Assembly (NCBI GenBank): GCA_963642705.1
Contig: CAVIHU010000007.1
Coordinates: forward strand, 1-64,000
Origin: UBA11524 sp963642705
GTDB lineage: Bacteria; Bacillota; Clostridia; Christensenellales; Aristaeellaceae
DNA length: 64,000 nucleotides
Reading direction: 5' to 3'
Positions 1 through 7,281 of this stretch are shown in pieces (the stretch's first letter is position 1; each line of letters begins with the position of its first letter). A program made the position numbers and the translations under genes. The notes under the pieces were generated by a model, which was not told the origin of the DNA, searched no databases, and worked only from the letters and a program-made list of their open reading frames with translations.

Positions 1-130
1 TGTTGCGACTCCATTATACCATATCTCTAATGAACTTCCTTTTCTTTTTGAGGGGGTCATATCATTTTAACACATACATGCAGGAAGATTTTCCGCGCGT
101 TTATTGTGGAATAATGCATGAAATTCCCTT

Positions 131-157
131 CCTTCATCGTTAAATAGATGAAGGAGG
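131..157 (+). promoter_or_regulatory. Hairpin overlapping the ribosome site of the sigma factor gene
   Basis: An 8-base arm at 131-138 (CCTTCATC) is exactly complementary to 147-154 (GATGAAGG), with an 8-base loop. The right arm includes the first half of the AAGGAGG Shine-Dalgarno sequence at 151-157, eight bases before the ATG at 165. Folding would partly hide the ribosome site, so translation could be tuned by structure. This is seen in sequence; the regulatory role is inference. Bases 1-130 hold no gene I can support and no convincing promoter. Confidence 0.45.
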
Positions 158-164
158 CGAGCAC

Positions 165-764
165 ATGGACGAAATGACCCTTCGCCGCGCACAGAAAGGC
201 GACTCTACTGCCTTTGAGCAGCTGATTACCCCTTATGAACAGATGGTTTGGCGCGTTTGCTGGCACTATCTGCATCACCGCGAGGACGCGATGGATTGTG
301 CCCAGGACGTTATGCTCAAGGCGTGGCGCTCCATCGGGCAATATCAGCAGGATTGCAGCTTTTCGAGCTGGTTGTACCGCATCGCGGGCAGTGTCTGCAT
401 CGATTTTTTGCGCCGTCAAAGGCGTATGGTGCCGTCTGATTCTATGGATGCGATGGCGGAAAATGGCTATGACCCTGCGGATGACGCGCCTACGCCCGAT
501 GCGTCCATGCTGAAGAAGGAATCTTCCGAAACGCTGTCCCGTGCCATCGACAGTCTGCCGGAGGAGATGCGCACGGTTGTTATTCTCTACGCGTTCGAGC
601 AGCTCCGCTATGAGGATATTGCGCAGATTACCAATGTGTCTGTCGGGACAGTTAAGAGCCGCCTGAACCGTGCTCGTGCCAAATTGCTTGCTTTTATTCG
701 CGAAAATCAGGAACAAAATGCGAATTTCAGCGTCAAACAGGATGAAAGGGGGACAGCGAAATGA
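165..764 (+). CDS. ECF-type RNA polymerase sigma factor
   Basis: This 199-residue protein has the two-domain plan of extracytoplasmic-function sigma factors, which direct RNA polymerase to stress or envelope promoters. Residues about 20-90 form region 2, with the region 2 signature DCAQDVMLKAW and a basic FLRRQRR stretch. Residues about 125-175 form region 4, with LPEEMRTVVILYAF followed by a helix-turn-helix around VSVGTVKSRLNRARAKL. An AAGGAGG ribosome site precedes the ATG. The stop codon overlaps the next gene's start as ATGA, so the downstream DUF4349 protein is translationally coupled and is the likely sensor or anti-sigma partner. The target regulon cannot be read here. Confidence 0.93.
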   Translation: MDEMTLRRAQKGDSTAFEQLITPYEQMVWRVCWHYLHHREDAMDCAQDVMLKAWRSIGQYQQDCSFSSWLYRIAGSVCIDFLRRQRRMVPSDSMDAMAENGYDPADDAPTPDASMLKKESSETLSRAIDSLPEEMRTVVILYAFEQLRYEDIAQITNVSVGTVKSRLNRARAKLLAFIRENQEQNANFSVKQDERGTAK

Positions 765-1846
765 CTCAGAAGCAATCAAATCACGAAGATGACGTCCTCC
801 GAACGTGCCTGTCGTCCCTGAACGAGCAAGTGCCGAACATGCCGGCGAATTTTCACGCGCAGTGGACGACTCTTGTGAAGGAGGATGCCATGAAGCATGA
901 TGAGACGAATCAGCCTGATCGGAAGCGAATGTGGACGCGTGTGCTCTCTGTCGCGGCGGCGCTTGTGTTTGTTGTGGGCGGAACGCTGCTGACGAAGGAC
1001 AAGCTTTCTCCGACCAGCACCGCAAGCAGCCCGGACAGCAAGCTGCGCTACAGCACGACCGCCAGCTATGATGAGGATACCGTTGCCGAATACGAGATGG
1101 CGGATGAAGGCGGCGGCACGATGCTGTTTGCCAGCAATAGCGCGAATGGTTCGATTGATAGCGCAGTGTCTGACCGCAAAATCATTCGTACCGTCTCCAT
1201 GACTGTCAAGACGACCGCTTACGAGGACAGCATGCAGAGCATCGAGACGATGCTTTCGCAGTACGATGCGTATCTGGAGAGCTCGAGCGAATACACGAAT
1301 TCGCGCAATCTGCGTACAGCGTCGCTGACGATTCGCGTGCCCGCGGAGCAACTTGATGATTTTCTGAGCGGTACCGACACCATCGGGCGTGTTACAAGCC
1401 GCGATATGACAGCCACAGATGTCACCGCGAGCTATCAGGATACCGCCGCTCGGCTGGACAACCAGCGGCTGCTGCTTGCACGGCTTCAGGCGTTGACTGA
1501 TACGGCGGCGGATCTGTCAAGTCTGCTTGAGTTGGAAAACCAGATTGCCGACACGCAGTACAATATCGAGCAGCTTGAACGCAGCCTCGCCTCGACAGAT
1601 AAGCGGGTCAGCGAATCAACGGTCTACCTGACGCTGAACGAGGAAGCACAGCCTGACCTGACAGACGAAACAAAAACGCTCGGCGAACGCATTGAAAGCG
1701 CCTTGCAGACCGGTTGGAATGCATTCATTTCATTCCTGCAGGACGGCCTTGTTTTCCTGACCGCCGCGTTGCCGTTTATTGCAGTCTGTGTGGTTATCTT
1801 CCTCATCGTCAGCATCATCCGGAAAGTCAGAAGAAAGCGCAGATAA
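761..1846 (+). CDS. DUF4349 membrane protein, putative anti-sigma partner
   Basis: The 361-residue product starts in the ATGA overlap with the sigma factor stop. A cytoplasmic N-terminus of about 55 residues leads to a membrane segment near residues 60-76 (VLSVAAALVFVVGGTLL). A large extracytoplasmic DUF4349 domain follows (DRKIIRTVSMTVKT onward, with the conserved TIRVPAEQLDDFL motif and a coiled coil at roughly 220-275). A C-terminal membrane helix (about 328-352) ends in a basic RKVRRKRR tail. DUF4349 proteins commonly sit beside ECF sigma genes. The N-terminal tail is where a sigma-binding element would be, but no HxxxCxxC zinc motif is visible, so the anti-sigma role is inferred from position. 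Confidence 0.85.
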   Translation: MTQKQSNHEDDVLRTCLSSLNEQVPNMPANFHAQWTTLVKEDAMKHDETNQPDRKRMWTRVLSVAAALVFVVGGTLLTKDKLSPTSTASSPDSKLRYSTTASYDEDTVAEYEMADEGGGTMLFASNSANGSIDSAVSDRKIIRTVSMTVKTTAYEDSMQSIETMLSQYDAYLESSSEYTNSRNLRTASLTIRVPAEQLDDFLSGTDTIGRVTSRDMTATDVTASYQDTAARLDNQRLLLARLQALTDTAADLSSLLELENQIADTQYNIEQLERSLASTDKRVSESTVYLTLNEEAQPDLTDETKTLGERIESALQTGWNAFISFLQDGLVFLTAALPFIAVCVVIFLIVSIIRKVRRKRR

Positions 1847-1851
1847 ATCGA

Positions 1852-1890
1852 AAAGAACGCAGCTCCGATTGCAGGAACTGCGTTCTTTTT
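1852..1890. terminator. Bidirectional terminator, sigma operon / methyltransferase
   Basis: AAAGAACGCAG at 1852-1862 pairs exactly with CTGCGTTCTTT at 1878-1888 and is followed by T-rich sequence on the plus strand. The preceding A-rich stretch gives a short U tract on the minus strand as well. It lies between convergent genes and probably ends both. Confidence 0.8.
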
Positions 1891-3112
1891 ATTCCTTCCA
1901 CTGGTACACGCGCTTTCGGCATGCGGCGTCGACCGTCACAACCGCCAACTGATGGAGGCTGTCCGGCACGACTGTCAGCCACGGCAGATCGGGGATTTTC
2001 CTTGAACGGCTGAAACGCTGCAGGATGCGGATGCCTTCCGCCGTCGAATCGCCGACAGCCCAACTTTCAAGCGTATCGAGCTGCTGCAGCGTCTTCGGGA
2101 AGCACGGATGCGTTGCAGCGAAGCCGGTCAGCAGCAGCATGCTGCCTGCTCCCTTGCATTCGCCTTCCAGCGCAGTTGCATCCATCGTGCAGGGACATTC
2201 CATCGTCAGATTGCCGCTGTTCAATCGGCTCGCCGCAGTCAGGACGGTTTCCGGCAGCTTGTCAACCCCGACAAACCGGCAGCCGAGCGACTGCGCTACC
2301 TCAAGCGTCGTTCCGCTGCCGCAGCACAGGTCGACCACCAAATCCCCCTTTTGTACGACGGGAAGGAGCATCCTCTCCAGAAGCTTGAGCGGCTTTTGTG
2401 TCGGATAGCCCATGCGTTCGGGGTCACGCTGCTGCAGGAAGCCGATATCGCTCCACACATCCCCCGGATACACTGGCGCATCATCGTAATAACGGTAAAT
2501 CTTTCCGCCGGACTTGATTTGGCTGTATGCCCTGCCATCCTCATCAACGCAGCGGCGCATGTGGTTTTTGCGGTTTTCCGTCCTCGGCAGAGGCACGCGC
2601 ATCAGGTCAAATGCGTACTTTTTTGTCCTGGCATACAGGAGGATCGTGTCATGCTTCCGGCTGAAATATTTTTTTGCGCGACCGCCGCTTTCATAGCTCC
2701 AGATGATTTCGTTGAGGAACATATCCTCGCCGAAAACCTCATCGCACAGAATCCTTGCATATGCCGTCGCACGCCAGTCGAGATGAAGATACATCACACC
2801 GCTCGGCTGAAGCAGTTTGTTTGCTTGCTCAATCATCCGCCGGAGCATCTGCAAATATGCTTCGCGGCTCTCGTAGCGGTCGCAGTACGCCGGATATTCG
2901 GGCATCGGCTTGCCGGAACGCCACCCTTCCGTGCCAAAGCAGCGTCGCCGGATAAACTGGTCGCCCGTCATGAATGGCGGGTCTATGTACACGACCTGCG
3001 CTTGACCTGACAGCGCGTCCAGCAACGGATGACCTTCGGCGGCATCGGCGCAAAGCAGCAGATTTTCTCCCTTGCCATACGTTTCCCTCGGCACATTTAC
3101 TGACTCAAACAT
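1889..3112 (-). CDS. Beta-class adenine/cytosine-N DNA methyltransferase
   Basis: The protein transfers a methyl group from S-adenosylmethionine to DNA bases. The catalytic motif IV appears near the N-terminus as DPPFMTGDQF. The SAM-binding motif I comes later as DLCCGSGTTLEVAQSLG. This order marks the beta class, as in Type III Mod and many orphan enzymes. About 115 residues after motif I form a C-terminal extension I do not recognise. I use the ATG at 3112 because GGAGG lies 8 bases before it; an upstream start at 3157 lacks this. The gene overlaps the end of the preceding Cys-rich gene by 8 bases. No restriction endonuclease is nearby, so it is an orphan here. It is about 407 residues long. 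Confidence 0.85.
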   Translation of the reverse strand: MFESVNVPRETYGKGENLLLCADAAEGHPLLDALSGQAQVVYIDPPFMTGDQFIRRRCFGTEGWRSGKPMPEYPAYCDRYESREAYLQMLRRMIEQANKLLQPSGVMYLHLDWRATAYARILCDEVFGEDMFLNEIIWSYESGGRAKKYFSRKHDTILLYARTKKYAFDLMRVPLPRTENRKNHMRRCVDEDGRAYSQIKSGGKIYRYYDDAPVYPGDVWSDIGFLQQRDPERMGYPTQKPLKLLERMLLPVVQKGDLVVDLCCGSGTTLEVAQSLGCRFVGVDKLPETVLTAASRLNSGNLTMECPCTMDATALEGECKGAGSMLLLTGFAATHPCFPKTLQQLDTLESWAVGDSTAEGIRILQRFSRSRKIPDLPWLTVVPDSLHQLAVVTVDAACRKRVYQWKE

Positions 3113-3614
3113 CGCTGCTTCCTCCGATATACTGCCGTCTGACTGCATGAAGCTCATCCTGCATGCTTGTCAGCAGAGCCAAATGCGCCGCGAGCTTTTT
3201 GTTTTCGACAAGGCACCTTCCCGCTTCAAGGACACGAGCCACAAACGTTTGCGACAGCGCCTGTTTTCCCTGCTTCGCCAGCGGACACACCGCACGCGCA
3301 GCCGCATCCATGGCGACCTTCACGCCATCTTCACGGACGAGAATCAGCAATGGAAACATCCGGCATGCCAGCGGACGGTTTGCCCGATTGCAATGCCCAG
3401 AGCAGATGAGCAGCGTTCCCTGCTTCGTCGGGAGTATGCGGAAGGATGCATCATCCATATAGAGCGCCTCTTCGCCCGGAAAGAGCAGCATCCCCGTTTG
3501 CTCGCCCGGATGACTCCGGCAGCATGCGGCACCGCAAAGCAGCCCGCAGTCCGAGCACAGGGGCGTTACGTCTATCAGCAAATCTCTCGCTCTTCGCAGC
3601 TCTTCCGGAAGCAT
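3105..3614 (-). CDS. YkgJ-like Cys-rich metal-cluster protein
   Basis: The product is a 169-residue protein rich in Cys: CSDCGLLCGAACC near the N-terminus, then CSGHCNRANRPLACRMFPL and a later AVCPL. This spacing (CxxCxxxCxxxCC, then CRxFP) resembles the YkgJ/UPF0153 zinc- or iron-chelating family. The start at 3614 is chosen because GGGAGG lies just upstream; an in-frame ATG at 3629 overlaps that ribosome site. Its end overlaps the methyltransferase start, so the two are probably cotranscribed. The biochemical role of the family is not established. Confidence 0.75.
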   Translation of the reverse strand: MLPEELRRARDLLIDVTPLCSDCGLLCGAACCRSHPGEQTGMLLFPGEEALYMDDASFRILPTKQGTLLICSGHCNRANRPLACRMFPLLILVREDGVKVAMDAAARAVCPLAKQGKQALSQTFVARVLEAGRCLVENKKLAAHLALLTSMQDELHAVRRQYIGGSSDV

Positions 3615-3703
3615 CCTGATTCCTCCCATGCATTCATACTGTCTATTTTACAACGTTTTGGGCGTTCTGCATAGTCTTTCAGGCACGGAATTTGCAAAAA
3701 TAT

Positions 3704-3846
3704 AGGGCGGCACCGAACAATTCGGCGGCGCCACTGAATGTGCCTTTTGCGCTATCTGAGGCAGCGTAATAAAACGATATTTCGCCGGTCTGCCTATGTA
3801 TAAATCTCACGATTCATTGTTCTGCCTCATTGGTGCGGTATGGCCA
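3704..3846 (+). repeat. Dispersed intergenic repeat, copy A
   Basis: This stretch shares two long blocks with the inverse of 8384-8483: AATGTGCCTTTTGCG-TATCTG, and CACGATTCAT-GTTC-GCCTCATT-GTGCGG-ATGGCC with only a few changes. Copy A carries about 45 extra bases between the blocks, themselves bounded by AGGCAG and CTGCCT. The front part also holds the ATTCGGCGG motif seen near 60980. The 3615-3936 gap otherwise contains only the crh terminator; no gene was seen. Confidence 0.7.
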
Positions 3847-3897
3847 TAAGCTGATTAACACGCGAAAAATGAATGAAGATAGCGTACTTCAATCAAA

Positions 3898-3928
3898 AAG
3901 GTTCAAGGAACTTCGTGCCTTGAACCTT
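3898..3928 (-). terminator. Terminator of the murB-rapZ-whiA-crh operon
   Basis: AAGGTTCAAGG (3898-3908) and CCTTGAACCTT (3918-3928) form an 11-bp perfect stem with a 9-base loop. Read on the minus strand the stem is followed by TTTTTGATT, a standard intrinsic terminator, nine bases past the crh stop. Confidence 0.9.
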
Positions 3929-3936
3929 ATCACGTA

Positions 3937-4188
3937 TTACCTGGCGAATAATGCGAGCACTGCTTCGGCAGCCTGCTCCTCATCAGGACCATCGACCACC
4001 AGAACCATCTCGTTCTGCTCATCCGCGTCAAGCGACAGCAGACCCAGCATCGACTTTGCGTTCACGACCTTCTGATGGCGGCGAATCATGACCCGCGACT
4101 CGTATCGGGATGATGTTTCGACAACCTGCGCCGCATTGGAACGTGTCAACGGCTGGTAATTGGGAAATGTAATCGGCTTCACGATCAT
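3937..4188 (-). CDS. crh: Crh-like HPr family protein lacking His15
   Basis: This 83-residue protein aligns with HPr across its length but is not a phosphotransferase carrier. The catalytic His15 site is replaced: the stretch is PLTRSNAA, with Thr15 where HPr has LHARPAA. The regulatory Ser46 is kept at exactly position 46 in NAKSMLGLLSL. That combination defines Crh (catabolite repression HPr) in Bacillus, a partner of CcpA and, in some species, of metabolic enzymes. In B. subtilis crh also ends the rapZ(yvcJ)-yvcK-whiA operon, and here it follows whiA, supporting the call. No HPr kinase proper is in the window. Regulation by Ser46 phosphorylation is inferred from the family. Confidence 0.82.
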   Translation of the reverse strand: MIVKPITFPNYQPLTRSNAAQVVETSSRYESRVMIRRHQKVVNAKSMLGLLSLDADEQNEMVLVVDGPDEEQAAEAVLALFAR

Positions 4189-4225
4189 TGGAAATCCTCC
4201 TTGCTATTTGATTGATATGAACAAA

Positions 4226-5209
4226 TTATCGATCCGGCGCCTGTGCAGCCGCTTCCTTGCGCGCCTGCTCCTCAGCCTCATGAATAATCTCCATCAGCCT
4301 TCGCATCCGGTGGTTCACAGCGGATTTCGACAGCGGCGGCTGCGACTGATTGCCCAGCTCCGCCAGGGATAGATCAACATTCTCGAGCCTCAGGCGTGCG
4401 ATTTCCTGGAGTGCCGGAGGTAGCTCGCGAAGGCCGTGCGCAATGGTGTACCAGCGGATGGCAGTCACCTGCTGCAGCGCGGCATTGAGCATTTTTTCCG
4501 AGTTGTGTTCATCGCAGTTGATGGCGCGGTTTGCAGCGCCTCGTGCCTGTTTTCGGATACGCACGTTCTCCAGCGCAAATACGCTCGCCGACGCACCCAT
4601 CAGCGCAAGGCAATCCGAAATCTGCTGCGCACCCTTCAGGTAGATGACGGTTTGACCCTTGCGCTCGAAGGTGTGGACGGGAAGCTCCGCCTTTTCCAGC
4701 ACACGCGTCAGCTCACGAACAAATCCTGTTTCAGATGCAATGATTTCAAAATGATAATCCTTTTCGGGGGCGGACATCGTCCCTGCACCGAGGAATGCCG
4801 CCCGAAGATACGCACGTCGGCAGCACTGACGCGTCAGGTGATGGCGAACAATCGTCCGGCGGTACGAGATGCTGCCGTCCTCACCCTGCTCAATCAGGTG
4901 GAGTGCCAGCATCAGCCGCTTCGAGTCCTCATCGCCGATGGTCAGCACGCAGGTGCGCTGTCCGCCGAGTCGCGCATGCTGAACATAATGCAGCCTTGGC
5001 GTAATCGACAGCCGCGCAGTCAGCAGGCGGAAGATTCGCCGCGCCAGCGCCGTGTTCTCCACGCGGTACTGCACCTGCACGCGTCCCAGGCCGTGGAATG
5101 TCAGAGAGCCGCTTGTGCGGTAGAGTGCCGCCAGTTCGCTGAGCATGCAGCAGCTTTTTCCAAGCTCCAGCCGGCAAAGCTCCTCCTTGACCGTGGCTGA
5201 AAACGACAT
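4226..5209 (-). CDS. whiA: WhiA, sporulation/division DNA-binding protein
   Basis: This 327-residue protein has the WhiA layout: two N-terminal LAGLIDADG-like homing-endonuclease-derived domains (start MSFSATVKEELCRLE, later RRAYLRAAFLGAGTMSAPEK) and a C-terminal helix-turn-helix (LSLAELGNQSQPPLSKSAVNHRMRRL in the last 60 residues). The domains lack nuclease activity in known members. WhiA controls sporulation in actinomycetes and division and chromosome segregation in Firmicutes. Its ATG directly abuts the rapZ stop codon with no spacer, indicating tight coupling. The yvcK gene that usually sits between rapZ and whiA is absent. Confidence 0.95.
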   Translation of the reverse strand: MSFSATVKEELCRLELGKSCCMLSELAALYRTSGSLTFHGLGRVQVQYRVENTALARRIFRLLTARLSITPRLHYVQHARLGGQRTCVLTIGDEDSKRLMLALHLIEQGEDGSISYRRTIVRHHLTRQCCRRAYLRAAFLGAGTMSAPEKDYHFEIIASETGFVRELTRVLEKAELPVHTFERKGQTVIYLKGAQQISDCLALMGASASVFALENVRIRKQARGAANRAINCDEHNSEKMLNAALQQVTAIRWYTIAHGLRELPPALQEIARLRLENVDLSLAELGNQSQPPLSKSAVNHRMRRLMEIIHEAEEQARKEAAAQAPDR

Positions 5210-6109
5210 TTAGACTCCCTCCGGTTTTTCCTTCCAGTGCGCCTGCTCCAGTTCCAAATCGCGGTGCGCGATGCTGACGGAATAACCTGTCTCACGCAGA
5301 TACGCCGCAAGCGCCTCGCTGATGGCGACACTGCGGTGCGCGCCGCCTGTGCAGCCGATGGCAATCGACAGACGATGCTTTCCCTCCTCCTGATAATGCG
5401 GCAGCAGGAAGGAAAGCAAATCCTTCATCTTTGTCAGAAACTCCTGCGTCACCGGATGATTCAACACAAAATCGCGCACGTCCGCGTCAAGCCCCGTGTG
5501 ACTGCCTAAGCCCGGAATGTAGAACGGATTCGGAAGAAAGCGCACGTCAAACACGAGGTCTGCCTGCATCGGCAAACCGCGCTTATACCCAAAGGAGCTC
5601 ATCTCGATGTGCATTGCACCGAGCTGGTCTGTGCTGCTCAGGATGCTTGACAGCCTTGCGCGAAGCTGCCGGGGCTTCAGGCTGGTTGTGTCGATAATGT
5701 AATTCGCCGTTTCACGCAGCGGCTGCATGATCGTGCGTTCGCGGGTGATTGCCTCCATCAGGCTGACGTTTTCGCCTGCCAGCGGATGGTCGCGGCGCGT
5801 TTCCTTATAGCGGCTGACGAGCACATCGTCCGAAGCCTCCAGATACAGGACTTCAACCTGATAGCCAACGCCGCGCGATTCCGCGATGATGTCGCAGACC
5901 GCCTTTGCATCAAAGAAGTCGGCACTGCGTACGTCTACCGCCATCGCGACAAGCGGACGATTCAGCGCGGATTTCTCAATGGCCTCCATCATGCGGAACA
6001 TCATGTTGGGCGGCAGATTATCCACGCAAAACGCGCCCATGTCCTCCAGATAGCGGTTGACAGACGTTTTTCCGGCGCCGCTCAGCCCTGTCACCATGAG
6101 AAACCGCAT
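5210..6109 (-). CDS. rapZ: RapZ/YvcJ family nucleotide-binding protein
   Basis: The 299-residue product starts MRFLMVTGLSGAGKT, containing the Walker A loop, followed by VDNLPPNM, which is typical of RapZ/YvcJ. The C-terminal domain has IAIGCTGGAHRSVAISEALA, the conserved GCTGG-H-RSV signature. In enterobacteria RapZ is an RNA-binding adaptor controlling GlmS; in Firmicutes YvcJ hydrolyses GTP and affects competence or metabolism. It follows murB by 15 bases and abuts whiA. The exact role in this organism is not shown by sequence. Confidence 0.95.
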   Translation of the reverse strand: MRFLMVTGLSGAGKTSVNRYLEDMGAFCVDNLPPNMMFRMMEAIEKSALNRPLVAMAVDVRSADFFDAKAVCDIIAESRGVGYQVEVLYLEASDDVLVSRYKETRRDHPLAGENVSLMEAITRERTIMQPLRETANYIIDTTSLKPRQLRARLSSILSSTDQLGAMHIEMSSFGYKRGLPMQADLVFDVRFLPNPFYIPGLGSHTGLDADVRDFVLNHPVTQEFLTKMKDLLSFLLPHYQEEGKHRLSIAIGCTGGAHRSVAISEALAAYLRETGYSVSIAHRDLELEQAHWKEKPEGV

Positions 6110-6124
6110 GATTGTCCTCTCCCC

Positions 6125-7075
6125 TTATGCTTCTGCTAAACTCTCGCCGATGATTTTGACCTCCGGCTCAAGGCGGATGCCCTTTTGCCGGAGCACCACG
6201 CGCTGAACGTGCGCCATGAGGGCCAGAAAGTCCTCAGGCGTACCGCCGCAGTTGACGAGGAAGCCGGCGTGCTTTTCGCTGACCTGCGCACCGCCGATTT
6301 TTGCTCCCTTCAAGCCGCATTCATCAATCAACTGGGCCGCGAATGCTCCCTCGGGACGCTTGAACGTGCTGCCTGCACTGAACATGGTCAGCGGCTGCTT
6401 TTCTGCGCGGCGGCGGTTGAACTCCACCATTTCCGACAGCAGCTCTTCGCGTTTGCCCTGCGGCAGATGAACGGTTACGTGCGTCACGATCTTGTCTTCC
6501 TTCATCAGCCTCGAAAAGCGGTAGCCGAACTGCATATCATGCCGGCTATAGCGGAACGGCTCACCAGCCATGTTGTACCCCTCGACAAGCGTCACCGCCT
6601 GACTCATATCGCCACCGTAAGCGCCGGCGTTCATATATACGCCGCCGCCGACCGTTCCCGGAATGCCGCTGGCGAACGTCAGCCCGGCTAAGCCGCAGTC
6701 TGCCGCCGCCATCGAAAGGCTCGACAGCATCATGCCCGCCTGCGCACGAATCCAGTCGCCGCCGGTTTCCATTGCGTGCATATTACGGCAGATGCGAATG
6801 ACAAGCCCCCGAATGCCGCCGCTGCGAACGAGCAAATTGCTGCCGTTGCCGATGACAGTCACGGGGATATCCAGCGAACGGGCTGCCTCAATCAGCAGCG
6901 GAATTTGCTCCGGATGCTCAGGATTCGCCAGCAAATCAGCTGTTCCACCCAGATGAAGCGTTGTATATTTTGCCATATCCGCATGCTTTTCCAAACGAAT
7001 CGCAGCATCCGCCTTCAGCACGCGGCTGGTTAATTCTTCGAGGGCAAGCTGACTCGCCCGCATTGTGTCGCTCAT
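6125..7075 (-). CDS. murB: UDP-N-acetylenolpyruvoylglucosamine reductase
   Basis: MurB reduces UDP-GlcNAc-enolpyruvate to UDP-MurNAc with NADPH and FAD, the second cytoplasmic step of peptidoglycan precursor synthesis. FAD-binding motifs are visible: HLGGTADLL, VIGNGSNLLV, and SGIPGTVGGGVYMNAGAYGG with the PGTVGG core. The active-site region has AGSTFKRPEGAFAAQLIDE with the catalytic Ser, and a late Glu in LEPEVKIIGE. I start at 7075, where GGGAGG precedes the ATG by 7 bases, giving 316 residues. It heads the rapZ-whiA-crh operon, linking wall synthesis with carbon and division control. Confidence 0.96.
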   Translation of the reverse strand: MSDTMRASQLALEELTSRVLKADAAIRLEKHADMAKYTTLHLGGTADLLANPEHPEQIPLLIEAARSLDIPVTVIGNGSNLLVRSGGIRGLVIRICRNMHAMETGGDWIRAQAGMMLSSLSMAAADCGLAGLTFASGIPGTVGGGVYMNAGAYGGDMSQAVTLVEGYNMAGEPFRYSRHDMQFGYRFSRLMKEDKIVTHVTVHLPQGKREELLSEMVEFNRRRAEKQPLTMFSAGSTFKRPEGAFAAQLIDECGLKGAKIGGAQVSEKHAGFLVNCGGTPEDFLALMAHVQRVVLRQKGIRLEPEVKIIGESLAEA

Positions 7076-7094
7076 TGAGATTCCTCCCAATGCT

Positions 7095-7123
7095 ATTGTA
7101 CACGAAAAGTGGCAGATTCACAA
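7095..7123 (-). promoter_or_regulatory. Promoter of the murB operon
   Basis: On the minus strand TTGTGA (7118-7123) and TACAAT (7095-7100) are 17 bases apart, a good vegetative promoter about 20 bases upstream of the murB ATG. Confidence 0.75.
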
Positions 7124-7281
7124 GATGCAAAATGGAATAAAACAGCGAATGTACCGAACGTTTTATCGTTTATTGAGGAAACGTCCTCAAAATCAAGTGC
7201 AAGTCTCTTTTCTTTTTGCAAGGATTATGATATGCTGGAAGCAGAAGATATTACAGAACGACCAGAGAAAGGGGAAAAGCC

